DNA of 64,000 nucleotides from Prolixibacteraceae bacterium. GTDB lineage: Bacteria > Bacteroidota > Bacteroidia > Bacteroidales > Prolixibacteraceae. A model generated the notes under the pieces. The model had not been told where the DNA came from. It was given only the letters and a program-made list of their open reading frames with translations, and ran no database searches. The DNA is taken from contig DOAQ01000046.1 in the NCBI GenBank assembly GCA_003506435.1, positions 1-64,000 of the forward strand. The letters are read 5' to 3'. Made by a program: the position numbers and the translations under genes. Below, piece after piece: positions 17,807 to 26,613 of this stretch; the stretch's first letter is position 1; each line of letters begins with the position of its first letter.

Positions 17807-19570
17807 TTAATCTTCCGACAAATCAGCAACTTTATCCCGGTACGATGAAAATACCCGTGCCCGTGAAATAAAGCCCAAATATTTTCCCTTATCGATCACG
17901 GCCAGGTTAAAACGCCCTGAGGTCCTGAATTTTTCGACCACAACATCCATCGAATCTTCCGGAGAAATAAAGAACTCGGGCATGTACATCAACTCGCTAA
18001 CCGTGATTTTTTCATACAATTCCTGTTCAAAAATAATGTTCCGGATGTCGTTCATTTTTATCATTCCTTTCATCATCCCGTTTTCGTCGACTACCGGGAA
18101 CAGGTCTCGTTTCGAACGAGCAATGGCGTAGGTTAGCTGGCCAAGAGTAAGATCGGGAGAAACCATCTCAAAATCGTTTTCAATCAGGTCGCGAACCTTC
18201 ATAAAATGGAGCACCATTTTGTCTTTGTGATGAGTCAGCAAATCACCTTCCTCATGCAAACGTTTGGTATAAATCGAATACGGTTCAAAATTCATAATCG
18301 TAAGATACGAAACCGTTGAGGCAATGATCAGGGGCATGAACATTTGATAGCCGCCAGTTACTTCTGCAATAAGGAAAATCCCGAGCAAGGGAGCATGCAT
18401 CACTCCAGCCATCATAGCTGCCATTCCGGCCAGCGCAAAATTTTCTTCCGCAAGGTTTAACGGGAAAAACATGTTGAGCGTATGGGCAACAAAATAACCG
18501 CCAACAGCTCCCATAAACAGGCTTGGTGCAAAAATTCCACCAACCCCTCCGGCTCCTGAAGTTGACGACATGGCAACTACTTTGAACAACAAAATCAGAA
18601 CAAAAACGGACAGTAAGCTGAACGGGTTATTTTTAAATGAATAAAAAATCGAATTATTAAGCAAATCGGCTCCGTGCCCGTTAAAAATAGTACTTACCGA
18701 AGTATATCCTTCGCCCCACAGCGACGGAAATAAAAAAACCAGGATGCCCAGTATTAAACCGCCGACAAGCAGGCGAACATAAAATTTATCGATCTTTTTA
18801 TAAAGGCTTTCAATAAACATGGTCATACGGGTAAAATAGAGAGACAAAAACCCAAGAAAAATTCCAAGAATAATGTAATACGGGATATTGCGGGTTTCAA
18901 AAGCATGGGTAAGCGTAAATTTCAGAAGTACCGATTCGCCCATAAAAAAATAAGCCAGCACCGCTGCTGTAATTCCTGAAATCAGTAAAGGAATCAATGA
19001 AGCCATGGTCAAATCGAGCATGAGTACTTCGAGCGTAAAGATAACACCGGCTATCGGGGCATTGAAGATGCCTGCAATAGCGCCGGTAGCGCCGCAACCA
19101 ATCATCAGCCGGATGGCATTGTAATCGAGTTTAAAATACCGGGCCAGGTTCGACCCGATGGCAGCGCCGGTAATTACAATGGGCGACTCGGCCCCTACCG
19201 AACCTCCAAAACCGATCGTAAAACTACTGGTAATAATCGATGAAAACGTATGATGTTTTTCCAGCGTTCCGCGCCTTCTGGAAAGGGAAAATAAAATTTT
19301 CTCCACTCCGTGCCCTAAATTATCGCGGATCAAATACCGGACAATGATCACGGTAATGAGAATACCAATCATTGGATAGGCCAGATACAAGAAACTCCAC
19401 TGTGACTCTGAAAAATTGCTTGTCAAAAAATTAGCAACAAAATGAATGGAATTCTTCAGTATCAGGGCCGCTATTCCAGTGAGCAAACCAATTACAAGAC
19501 TTAAAACGTAGAGAAAATTCCGCTCTGATATTTTTGAAAACTTCCAGGCAATGTAACTACCAAACTTCAT
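17807..19570 (-). CDS. CLC-type chloride channel/antiporter with CBS domain pair
   Basis: A 587-residue membrane protein with about ten or more hydrophobic segments over residues 20-420, carrying CLC signatures: GFGGSVGAESPIVITGAAIGSN (the GxEGP-like loop with the gating Glu) and GAGGVGGIFAPSLFMGAVGG (the GxFxP-type loop). The first GSGIP-type loop is replaced by a sequence around GHGVEKILFS. Two CBS domains occupy the C terminus (about 450-580), suggesting regulation by adenine nucleotides. CLC proteins move Cl- (channel) or exchange Cl- for H+; which applies cannot be told here. It has its own -7 box at 19647-19654. Confidence 0.9.
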   Translation of the reverse strand: MKFGSYIAWKFSKISERNFLYVLSLVIGLLTGIAALILKNSIHFVANFLTSNFSESQWSFLYLAYPMIGILITVIIVRYLIRDNLGHGVEKILFSLSRRRGTLEKHHTFSSIITSSFTIGFGGSVGAESPIVITGAAIGSNLARYFKLDYNAIRLMIGCGATGAIAGIFNAPIAGVIFTLEVLMLDLTMASLIPLLISGITAAVLAYFFMGESVLLKFTLTHAFETRNIPYYIILGIFLGFLSLYFTRMTMFIESLYKKIDKFYVRLLVGGLILGILVFLFPSLWGEGYTSVSTIFNGHGADLLNNSIFYSFKNNPFSLLSVFVLILLFKVVAMSSTSGAGGVGGIFAPSLFMGAVGGYFVAHTLNMFFPLNLAEENFALAGMAAMMAGVMHAPLLGIFLIAEVTGGYQMFMPLIIASTVSYLTIMNFEPYSIYTKRLHEEGDLLTHHKDKMVLHFMKVRDLIENDFEMVSPDLTLGQLTYAIARSKRDLFPVVDENGMMKGMIKMNDIRNIIFEQELYEKITVSELMYMPEFFISPEDSMDVVVEKFRTSGRFNLAVIDKGKYLGFISRARVFSSYRDKVADLSED

Positions 19571-19646
19571 TCTTCGAAATTATTAATCATGAGATAAATG
19601 CCGGTCACTTCTCCGGTAAAAGAAAATACTTGTAGCCGACGCGGAA

Positions 19647-19654
19647 CAAAAGTA
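19647..19654 (-). promoter_or_regulatory. -7 box of the CLC gene
   Basis: TACTTTTG on the minus strand fits TAnnTTTG; it would give a leader of about 70 bases to the start at 19570. Confidence 0.45.
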
Positions 19655-19739
19655 ATAAATCAGGAAAATCAGAACTACTGTCATGCGTATTTTTTGATAA
19701 TTAAGAATTGAATCAACAATTACTTAAACCATTTCCGGC

Positions 19740-22154
19740 TTATTTCTTTTTCTTGAAAATCCGCTTAATCTTTTCCCATACTTTTTCCTCTTCGGGTTCT
19801 TTTTCTCCCGGAATTGGCTTTTCCTGAACTTTGGGTTGTTCTTCCGGTTTATCCCGCCTGAAAATTTTCCGTATATCGAATATCTTTCTTTCAACCTCTA
19901 AAATTTCCTTGTATTTAGGAATATCCAAAAGGGCCAGATTTTCTTCTGATGGTTGCTGAAAATAAAGATTTTTCAAGCTATAAAATTTTGAACTGGAAAA
20001 TGTTTTCTGAAAGAATTTGCCCACAATCGGAAGAGCCATGTATGCGCCCTGCCCGTATGTGATGGTACGGAAATGAATTGCCGGATCTTCTCCCCCAACC
20101 CAAGCCCCGGCAACCAATCCGGGCGACATCCCGATAAACCAACCGTCGGCATGGTTTTGGGTTGTCCCTGTTTTCCCGGCAAAATCCGAGTCGATACCAT
20201 AAACCGAACGGATTGCCGCTCCGGTTCCTTCATTGACAGCAGACGTCAGCATGTGAGTGATAATCCGACAATTTTCCGGATCAACAACCGGTTCGTAATC
20301 CTGAATATTTTCGAACTGTTCAAGCAATTCTCCATTAGCATCTTCAACAGATACCAAATAATACGGGCTGATTTTTTTGCCCCCATTCACCAGCGATGAA
20401 TAGGCACACACCATTTCTTCCAGAGGAACTGACGCAACGCCAAGCGCGAGGGTTGGATATTCGGGCAATTCGGCCGTAATACCAAGTGATTTAGCAACTT
20501 CGACCGCTTTACTGAAACCCGTTTGCATTAAAACATCAACGGCGATGGTATTGATCGATTGCGCCAGCGCTCCTTCCATGGAGTAAAATCCTTCGTAATG
20601 ATCGTGCGAATTGGAAGGTGACCAATCGTTGTAATCGGTATAAACCTTTTTTTCGTTTGCAAAATATTCATCGGGACTGATACCTTTTTCAAGCGCTGCC
20701 AGATAAATAAATGGTTTGAATGTTGATCCCACCTGCCGTTGTGCCCGAATATGATCGTATTTGAAAAACCGAAAATCGATACCCCCCACATACGCTTTTA
20801 CCGATCCATCATCGGGTTTGATGGCCATAAAACCTGCATTCAGTAATCCAATAAAATGTTTTACCGAATCAATTGCCGATACTTGTTTCTGAACCGGACC
20901 ACCCTCCCATGAAAAGAGCAAACGGTTGTCTACCTTTTGCATTTCAGCTTTTATAGCCGATTCATCTAACCCTTTCTCTTTCAGTTTCAGATATTCATCC
21001 GACCGTTTTACAGCCCGGTTTACCACCGACTGGTCGTTTCCCCACGGAGCGCGATTTTCCCAGTGTTCATCGAAAACTTTTTGCAGATTTTTCATGTATT
21101 CTGACACCGATTGTTCGGCATATCGCTGCATATCGAAGTCTAGCGTTGTTTTTACCTTCAGCCCGTCGGTATACAAATTATAAGGCGTACCATCTGCCTT
21201 ATAATGATTTTCACACCATTCGAGCAGTTGAGGCCTCAGGCGTTCGGTGAAATACGGAGCAGGCCCCTGATTAAAATTGATGACACGGTATTTCAGTTCA
21301 AGCGGTTCACCCTTATATACCTCGCTTTCGGCATCACTCAAATAACCATATTTCACCATCTGACTAATGACTGTATTTCGCCGTTCTTTCGCCCGCTCGG
21401 GGTGTATTCTCGGATTATAACTGTTCGTTGCCTTTAACATCCCAATAATTACAGCGGCCTCATTCACATTTACTTCGGAAGGCTTTTTACTAAAAAAACG
21501 TTCGCAGGCAACTTCCACACCAAAAATATTCTCGGCAAACGGAACAGTATTCAGGTAAAGTTCCAGTACATCTTCTTTTGAATAAATTTTTTCAAGACGA
21601 TAGGCAATAATGGATTCGCGCAATTTATTGACCGGCATGGTAAATGGCCCGAAATTTTTGCGTGGATAAAGGTTTTTAGCAATTTGCTGGCTCAGAGTAC
21701 TGCCACCACCCGCGCTTTCTTTTTGTAACAAAATGGACTTAAACAAAACCCGCATCAGGGCAATTTCATCAATTCCCCGATGTTCATAAAACCGGGCGTC
21801 TTCGGTTGCAATAAGCGCATTGATCAGGTTCGGACTGATTTTCTCAAATCGCACATTGCTTCGGTTCTCAATATAAAACCGACCCAATACCCTTCCATCC
21901 TCTGCAAGAACTTCAGAAGCAATAGGATTTCGAATTTTATGAAGTTGTTCTGTATTCGGTATAGTGCCTGTAAACCCCAGATAAACAATCATGAAAAACA
22001 AACCCGACAATATGATCCCTACGGCTGCAACTTTTAATAAAAAAATGAGAATACGTCGCAAAGTTGATGTTTTCTTTTTTGATGAAGATGTTTTCTTTTT
22101 TGTACCCGGTACGGGTTTTTGTTTCCGTTGAGACGATGTTTCCTTTTTGGCCAT
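19740..22154 (-). CDS. mrcA: Class A penicillin-binding protein 1A (glycosyltransferase plus transpeptidase)
   Basis: Polymerises and cross-links peptidoglycan at the outer face of the inner membrane. The 804-residue protein has a Lys/Ser-rich cytoplasmic tail, one membrane anchor (about 33-62), a GT51 domain with ATEDARFYEHRGID (catalytic Glu118) and GGGSTLSQQIAKNLYPRK (149-166), and a transpeptidase domain with GSTFKP (active Ser477), QSINTIAVD (SxN) and KTGTTQN. A highly charged tail (EKPIPGEKEPEEEKVWEKIKRIFKKKK region) ends it. Monocistronic in appearance, with a -7 box 19 bases upstream. Confidence 0.95.
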   Translation of the reverse strand: MAKKETSSQRKQKPVPGTKKKTSSSKKKTSTLRRILIFLLKVAAVGIILSGLFFMIVYLGFTGTIPNTEQLHKIRNPIASEVLAEDGRVLGRFYIENRSNVRFEKISPNLINALIATEDARFYEHRGIDEIALMRVLFKSILLQKESAGGGSTLSQQIAKNLYPRKNFGPFTMPVNKLRESIIAYRLEKIYSKEDVLELYLNTVPFAENIFGVEVACERFFSKKPSEVNVNEAAVIIGMLKATNSYNPRIHPERAKERRNTVISQMVKYGYLSDAESEVYKGEPLELKYRVINFNQGPAPYFTERLRPQLLEWCENHYKADGTPYNLYTDGLKVKTTLDFDMQRYAEQSVSEYMKNLQKVFDEHWENRAPWGNDQSVVNRAVKRSDEYLKLKEKGLDESAIKAEMQKVDNRLLFSWEGGPVQKQVSAIDSVKHFIGLLNAGFMAIKPDDGSVKAYVGGIDFRFFKYDHIRAQRQVGSTFKPFIYLAALEKGISPDEYFANEKKVYTDYNDWSPSNSHDHYEGFYSMEGALAQSINTIAVDVLMQTGFSKAVEVAKSLGITAELPEYPTLALGVASVPLEEMVCAYSSLVNGGKKISPYYLVSVEDANGELLEQFENIQDYEPVVDPENCRIITHMLTSAVNEGTGAAIRSVYGIDSDFAGKTGTTQNHADGWFIGMSPGLVAGAWVGGEDPAIHFRTITYGQGAYMALPIVGKFFQKTFSSSKFYSLKNLYFQQPSEENLALLDIPKYKEILEVERKIFDIRKIFRRDKPEEQPKVQEKPIPGEKEPEEEKVWEKIKRIFKKKK

Positions 22155-22172
22155 TTATTTGGATGTTTCTAT

Positions 22173-22180
22173 CAAAAATA
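22173..22180 (-). promoter_or_regulatory. -7 box of the PBP1A gene
   Basis: TATTTTTG on the minus strand fits TAnnTTTG and implies a leader of only about 12 bases before the PBP1A start. Confidence 0.5.
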
Positions 22181-22265
22181 AGGCATATTTATACTGTAAA
22201 CGTTAAAATATCAAACTTTATTTCAACAAATTTGTATTAATAATTATTGAAAACTGTTTATAAAA

Positions 22266-23126
22266 ATGAAAGTTGTCATCACAGGATCAAATGGTTACAT
22301 TGGCAGAAAGCTCATAAACCGGTTGCAAACCGAAGGGTACGAATGTATCCCGGTAAAAAGGGAATTCTGGGATAGAGGGATTGAAAAGCTATCGGAATTA
22401 TTGGCTGGTACCAATGTTGTTGTCAACCTTGCAGGCGCTCCTGTACTCCAGCGTTGGACAGCAAAAAACAAAGCAGAAATTTACAGTAGCAGGGTTCTGA
22501 CCACGCAAAAACTTGTTTCGGCCATTTACCTTTTGCCTGAAGTAAAAAGGCCAAAAATATTCATTTCTGCTTCTGCCGTCGGAATCTACCAAAGTGGTGA
22601 AACACACAATGAATCGAGTACCCGGTTCGCCAGCGGATTTTTGGGAAAATTGGTGCAGGACTGGGAACAAGCTTCCGCCACACTGCCTGATGATGTGAGA
22701 AGGGTTGTGTTTCGGGTCGGTCTGGCGCTGGGAAATGATTCAAAAACGATTAAAACAATGCTTCCTGCTTTCAGGATGGGACTTGGCGGCAAAATTGGCA
22801 GCGGCAAACAAGTATTTCCATTTGTACATGTTGATGATTTGGTTTCAGCATTTTTGTGGGTCATAAAAAATCCAGAAGCATCAGGCATTTATAACCTGGT
22901 AGCCCCGCAAATAGTAACCAATCAACAATTCACGTTACAACTGGCACAAAAACTAAAACGCCCGGCATTTTTTGCTATCCCCTCTTTCATCTTAAAAATC
23001 ATTTTTGGTGAAGCCTCCCAACTTTTAATAGAATCGCCTTCCGTTATTCCTGAAAGATTGATAAAAAGCGGTTTTATTTTCAGCAAATCAACTATTAGCG
23101 AAGCACTTGACGATATTTCCAAATGA
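22266..23126 (+). CDS. TIGR01777-type NAD-dependent epimerase/dehydratase (YfcH/SulA-like)
   Basis: A 286-residue extended short-chain dehydrogenase. The Rossmann motif GSNGYIGRKL starts at residue 7, and the central segments VVNLAGAPVLQRWTAKNK, FISASAVGIY and PFVHVDDLVSAFLWV are typical of the TIGR01777 subfamily (E. coli YfcH, the cell-division-linked SulA homologues of plants). The biochemical reaction of the subfamily is not established. It is transcribed divergently from the PBP1A gene and converges on pckA, sharing a terminator with it. Confidence 0.88.
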   Translation: MKVVITGSNGYIGRKLINRLQTEGYECIPVKREFWDRGIEKLSELLAGTNVVVNLAGAPVLQRWTAKNKAEIYSSRVLTTQKLVSAIYLLPEVKRPKIFISASAVGIYQSGETHNESSTRFASGFLGKLVQDWEQASATLPDDVRRVVFRVGLALGNDSKTIKTMLPAFRMGLGGKIGSGKQVFPFVHVDDLVSAFLWVIKNPEASGIYNLVAPQIVTNQQFTLQLAQKLKRPAFFAIPSFILKIIFGEASQLLIESPSVIPERLIKSGFIFSKSTISEALDDISK

Positions 23127-23153
23127 AAAAGCCCCGCAAATTGCGAGGCTTTC
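23127..23153. terminator. Bidirectional terminator between the epimerase gene and pckA
   Basis: AAAGCC-CGCAA pairs with TTGCG-GGCTTT with a single C/A mismatch around a one-base loop. A-rich on the left and T-rich on the right, it can serve both converging genes. Confidence 0.75.
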
Positions 23154-23174
23154 ATGTATTTTGTAACTAAATTA

Positions 23175-24770
23175 TTACAATTGCGGGCCTGATGAAATCA
23201 ACGCTTTACCAGCTTCTGTATCGCAATACTGTTCGAAATTCTTAATATATTTAGCAGCAAGCGATTTTGCTTTGGTTTCCCAGTCGCTAACATTAGCGTA
23301 GGTAGCACGTGGGTCAAGAATTTCAGTGTCAACACCGTTCAATGTTTTAGGAGCAACCAGGTTCAAGATTGGAACTTTGATTGTTTCAACATTTTCAATT
23401 GAACCGTCGATGATTGCATCAATAATTGCACGGGTGTTTTTCAACGAAATACGTTTGCCTGTTCCGTTCCAGCCAGTGTTCACCAAATATGCTTTTGCAT
23501 TGTGTTTTTCCATTTTTTCAGCCAATACGCTGGCATATTTTGTTGGGTGAAGAGTCAGGAACGCTTCGCCGAATGCAGGTGAGAATGAAGGAACTGGTTC
23601 AGTAATACCACGTTCTGTTCCGGCTAATTTTGAAGTATAACCGCAAAGGAAGTGATATTGAGCTGATTTTTCGTCCAAAATAGAAACCGGAGGCAACACA
23701 CCAAATGCGTCAGCACTCAGGTAAATGATTTTGCTTGCGTGACCAGCTTTTGAAGGAAGAACAATTTTGTTGATATGATAGATTGGGTACGAAACGCGGG
23801 TGTTTTCTGTTTTCGAAGCTTCTTTTGAATAATCAGGAGTTCCGTCTTCTTTTACAGTAACATTTTCCAACAAAGCATCGCGTTTAATAGCGAGCCAGAT
23901 GTCCGGTTCGTTTTCTTTGCTCAAGTCAATAACTTTAGCGTAGCAACCACCTTCGTAGTTAAATACTCCGTGGTTGTCCCAGCCGTGTTCGTCGTCACCA
24001 ATCAGGTAACGTTTCGGGTCGGCTGAAAGAGTTGTTTTTCCTGTTCCTGAAAGACCGAAGAATACAGCAACATCGCCTTCTTCACCTACATTAGCAGAGC
24101 AGTGCATCGAAGCAATACCTTTCAATGGCAGGTAGAAGTTCATCAATGAGAAAATACCTTTTTTCATCTCACCACCGTACCAGGTACCACCGATAACAGC
24201 CATTTTTTGTCCCAAGTTGAAAAGAACAAATACTTCAGAATTCAGACCGTGTTCTTTCCATTTCGGATTGGTTACCTTCGAACCGTTCATAACTACGAAA
24301 TCAGGTTCACCAAAGTTTGCCAATTCATAGTGTGAAGGACGGATGAACATGTTGGTTACAAAGTGGGCCTGCCATGCAACTTCCATAATGAAGCGCACTT
24401 TCATGCGAGTGTCAGCGTTGGTTCCGCAAAATACGTCAACGACATATAATTTTTTGGTAGAACCTAACCTTTCAGTTACCAACTCTTTACAATAGTCCCA
24501 TACGTCAGTGTTAATCGGACGATTGATTACGCCATCCCACCACATATTTTTTTCTGTAATTTCGTCTTTTACAAAGTATTTGTCTTTTGGTGACCTTCCA
24601 GTAAAAATACCTGTATCAACCGAAACAGCTCCGGTATTGGTTAAAACACCCTTTTCAAAACCTTCATTACTCGAATCAACCTCTGCTTCAAAAAGCTGCT
24701 GGTAAGATGGGTTATAAATAATCTCGACATTCCCCGAGATTCCGTACTTAGATAGATCTAAATTTTTCAT
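23175..24770 (-). CDS. pckA: Phosphoenolpyruvate carboxykinase (ATP)
   Basis: Interconverts oxaloacetate plus ATP with phosphoenolpyruvate. In anaerobic Bacteroidota it often runs in the carboxylating direction towards succinate, so with the TCA operon and pyruvate kinase in this window it marks central carbon routing. The 531-residue protein shows TGRSPKDKYFV, the kinase loop FFGLSGTGKTTLSADP, DDEHGWDNHGVFNYEGGCYAK and NTGWNGTGKRISLKNTRAI. The ATG at 24770 is preferred to a TTG six bases further upstream. A -7 box lies at 24824-24831. Confidence 0.96.
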   Translation of the reverse strand: MKNLDLSKYGISGNVEIIYNPSYQQLFEAEVDSSNEGFEKGVLTNTGAVSVDTGIFTGRSPKDKYFVKDEITEKNMWWDGVINRPINTDVWDYCKELVTERLGSTKKLYVVDVFCGTNADTRMKVRFIMEVAWQAHFVTNMFIRPSHYELANFGEPDFVVMNGSKVTNPKWKEHGLNSEVFVLFNLGQKMAVIGGTWYGGEMKKGIFSLMNFYLPLKGIASMHCSANVGEEGDVAVFFGLSGTGKTTLSADPKRYLIGDDEHGWDNHGVFNYEGGCYAKVIDLSKENEPDIWLAIKRDALLENVTVKEDGTPDYSKEASKTENTRVSYPIYHINKIVLPSKAGHASKIIYLSADAFGVLPPVSILDEKSAQYHFLCGYTSKLAGTERGITEPVPSFSPAFGEAFLTLHPTKYASVLAEKMEKHNAKAYLVNTGWNGTGKRISLKNTRAIIDAIIDGSIENVETIKVPILNLVAPKTLNGVDTEILDPRATYANVSDWETKAKSLAAKYIKNFEQYCDTEAGKALISSGPQL

Positions 24771-24823
24771 AGTCAACGATTATAAATTTGAATTTTTTTT
24801 TGTACTAGAATTTCTTCGGTTGA

Positions 24824-24831
24824 CAAAAATA
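24824..24831 (-). promoter_or_regulatory. -7 box of pckA
   Basis: TATTTTTG on the minus strand fits TAnnTTTG and gives a leader of about 50 bases. Confidence 0.5.
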
Positions 24832-24901
24832 GTTTTTTTTCCTGTTTGCCTTCGGAGCCTAATTCTAATTTAAAATTAAATCGCTCAATACATTACAACA
24901 A

Positions 24902-24932
24902 AACCAGCAGACGATGGTTCAATCTGCTGGTT
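24902..24932. terminator. Hairpin between xerD and pckA
   Basis: A perfect 10-bp stem, AACCAGCAGA with TCTGCTGGTT, around an 11-base loop. On the minus strand it is followed by TTTTGTTGT, so it may be a second terminator for xerD or part of the pckA upstream control region. Confidence 0.5.
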
Positions 24933-24965
24933 CTTAGTTTATTAACTGATATTTTAAAATAAAAA

Positions 24966-25000
24966 AGAATGTTAAGAAATTATTAACCTCTTAACATTCT
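24966..25000 (-). terminator. Terminator of xerD
   Basis: An 11-bp perfect stem, AGAATGTTAAG with CTTAACATTCT, followed on the minus strand by a T run. It lies 27 bases after the xerD stop. Confidence 0.75.
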
Positions 25001-25026
25001 ATAATAAAAGCTTTTAACAACAATTT

Positions 25027-25926
25027 TTACGACCTCGGATGAAACTTATTCATCGTTTTTTTCAGGTAGTTTCGATCCAGATGAGTATAAATTTCAGTTG
25101 TTAAAATAGACTCGTGCCCAAGCATTTCCTGTACCGCACGTAAATCAGCACCGCCATTAATCAGATGCGTTGCAAACGAATGGCGGAACGTGTGAGGACT
25201 GATCTTTTTATCCAAACCAACTTTTTCAGCAAGGCCCTTAATGATTGTAAAAATCATCACCCTGCTAAGTTTCTTCCCGCGTCGGTTCAGAAAAAGAATG
25301 TTCTCACTCTCTTTGTTGATTTTTAATGTTTTGCGGTAATTGGCCAAATAAAGAGATATTTCCTCAATGGCCTTTTCACTAATCGGAACCAATCTTTCCT
25401 TGTCAGCTTTTCCTTCTACTTTAATAAATCCCTGGTCAAAGAATAAATTAGTTACTTTTAGGTTAACCAGTTCAGAAACACGTAACCCGCAACTGTAAAG
25501 GGTTTCCAGTATTGCTTTATTGCGCTGGCCCTCGGCTTTGTTCAGTTCAATTGCATCGATCAACATGTCAATTTCCTCCATGGATAATACATCCGGAAGT
25601 TTCCTTCCGATTTTTGGAGATTCCAGTAACGATGTCGGATCGGCAACAATCTTCCCTTCCATTAGTAGAAATTTGAAAAACGACTTAATGCCGGAAATAG
25701 TTCTGGCCTGAGTGCGAGGGGAAACTCCCCGTTCATTAATGTTCTCAACAAAACTTTTCAGGTGTTCCAATTTCACCTTTTCAGGTGGCAGCTTTTTGTA
25801 GTTTTCATCCAAAAACATCATCAACTTGTTGATGTCGTTGATGTAAGCTGCTACAGAATTCGCTGAAAGCGATTTTTCTAAACGTAAAAAAGATTCAAAA
25901 CCTTTCTTGCTGTCTTCCCATTTCAT
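25027..25926 (-). CDS. xerD: Tyrosine recombinase XerD
   Basis: Resolves chromosome dimers at dif together with XerC. The 299-residue protein has the SAM-like N-terminal DNA-binding domain (FLRLEKSLSANSVAAYINDINK) and a tyrosine-recombinase catalytic domain: Arg in LYSCGLRVSELVNL, Lys in VEGKADKERLVP, HTFRHSFATHL, LGHESILTTEIYTHL, with nucleophile Tyr280. Length and motifs are those of housekeeping XerC/D rather than a phage or integron integrase. It is divergent from aroQ, an arrangement I recall as common in Bacteroidota. No dif site was recognised in the window. Confidence 0.93.
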   Translation of the reverse strand: MKWEDSKKGFESFLRLEKSLSANSVAAYINDINKLMMFLDENYKKLPPEKVKLEHLKSFVENINERGVSPRTQARTISGIKSFFKFLLMEGKIVADPTSLLESPKIGRKLPDVLSMEEIDMLIDAIELNKAEGQRNKAILETLYSCGLRVSELVNLKVTNLFFDQGFIKVEGKADKERLVPISEKAIEEISLYLANYRKTLKINKESENILFLNRRGKKLSRVMIFTIIKGLAEKVGLDKKISPHTFRHSFATHLINGGADLRAVQEMLGHESILTTEIYTHLDRNYLKKTMNKFHPRS

Positions 25927-26099
25927 AATTTAATAACAATTTAGTTTGAATTTTTATAACAATTTTCGATAATTTTGATTCGTAAATACTTAAAAATGTT
26001 TTATTTGCTTTTATATTCTCTATTCGAAAACAAGTTACATAAAATTGCTACATGTTTGATCATACTAAGTTACTATTTTTTTTATAAAATCACAAAAAT

Positions 26100-26528
26100 A
26101 TGAAAATTTTGTTAATAAATGGTCCGAATCTAAACCTGCTAGGTATCAGAGAAAAAGGTATTTACGGGAATACTTCATTTGAAATTTACTTCGAAACCCT
26201 CCGAAAAAAATACGGGCACATTAATTTAGAATATTACCAATCAAATGTTGAAGGGGAACTGATAAATAAATTGCACGAAACTGGTTTTAGTTATGATGGG
26301 ATCATAATCAATGCAGGCGCTTACACGCATACATCAGTTGCTATACGGGATGCCATTACAGGAATAAATACTCCTGTAATCGAAGTTCATATCTCGAATA
26401 TCCTGACCCGTGAAAGCTTTCGCCACGAATCGATAATTGGTCCTGCCTGCAAAGGCAGCATAATGGGTTTTGGCCTTGATTCATACCGACTTGCAATAGA
26501 ACATTTTACGAATGAATTAAAGGTTTGA
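26100..26528 (+). CDS. aroQ: 3-dehydroquinate dehydratase, type II
   Basis: Third step of the shikimate pathway. The 142-residue protein is of the usual length for the dodecameric type II enzyme and shows INGPNLNLLGIREKGIYG (Tyr and Arg of the lid), YQSNVEGELINKLHE, INAGAYTHTSVAIRDA and IEVHISNILTRESFRHES (catalytic His). Divergent from xerD and 85 bases ahead of pyruvate kinase, which has its own promoter. Confidence 0.95.
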   Translation: MKILLINGPNLNLLGIREKGIYGNTSFEIYFETLRKKYGHINLEYYQSNVEGELINKLHETGFSYDGIIINAGAYTHTSVAIRDAITGINTPVIEVHISNILTRESFRHESIIGPACKGSIMGFGLDSYRLAIEHFTNELKV

Positions 26529-26580
26529 TAACATTGAAAAAATTGGGAATGGCAGGCAAAGGTAGTTTTCAAAAAATATC

Positions 26581-26588
26581 TACATTTG
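26581..26588 (+). promoter_or_regulatory. -7 box of pyruvate kinase
   Basis: TACATTTG fits TAnnTTTG and lies 26 bases before the pyruvate kinase ATG, so the gene is probably transcribed separately from aroQ. Confidence 0.5.
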
Positions 26589-26613
26589 CCGCCCTTAAAT
26601 AAATCCCTGATAT

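Noticed and set aside
25027..25926. Integrase of a mobile island
   Set aside because: Length, motifs and the position beside aroQ are those of chromosomal XerD; no attachment sites or cargo flank it.
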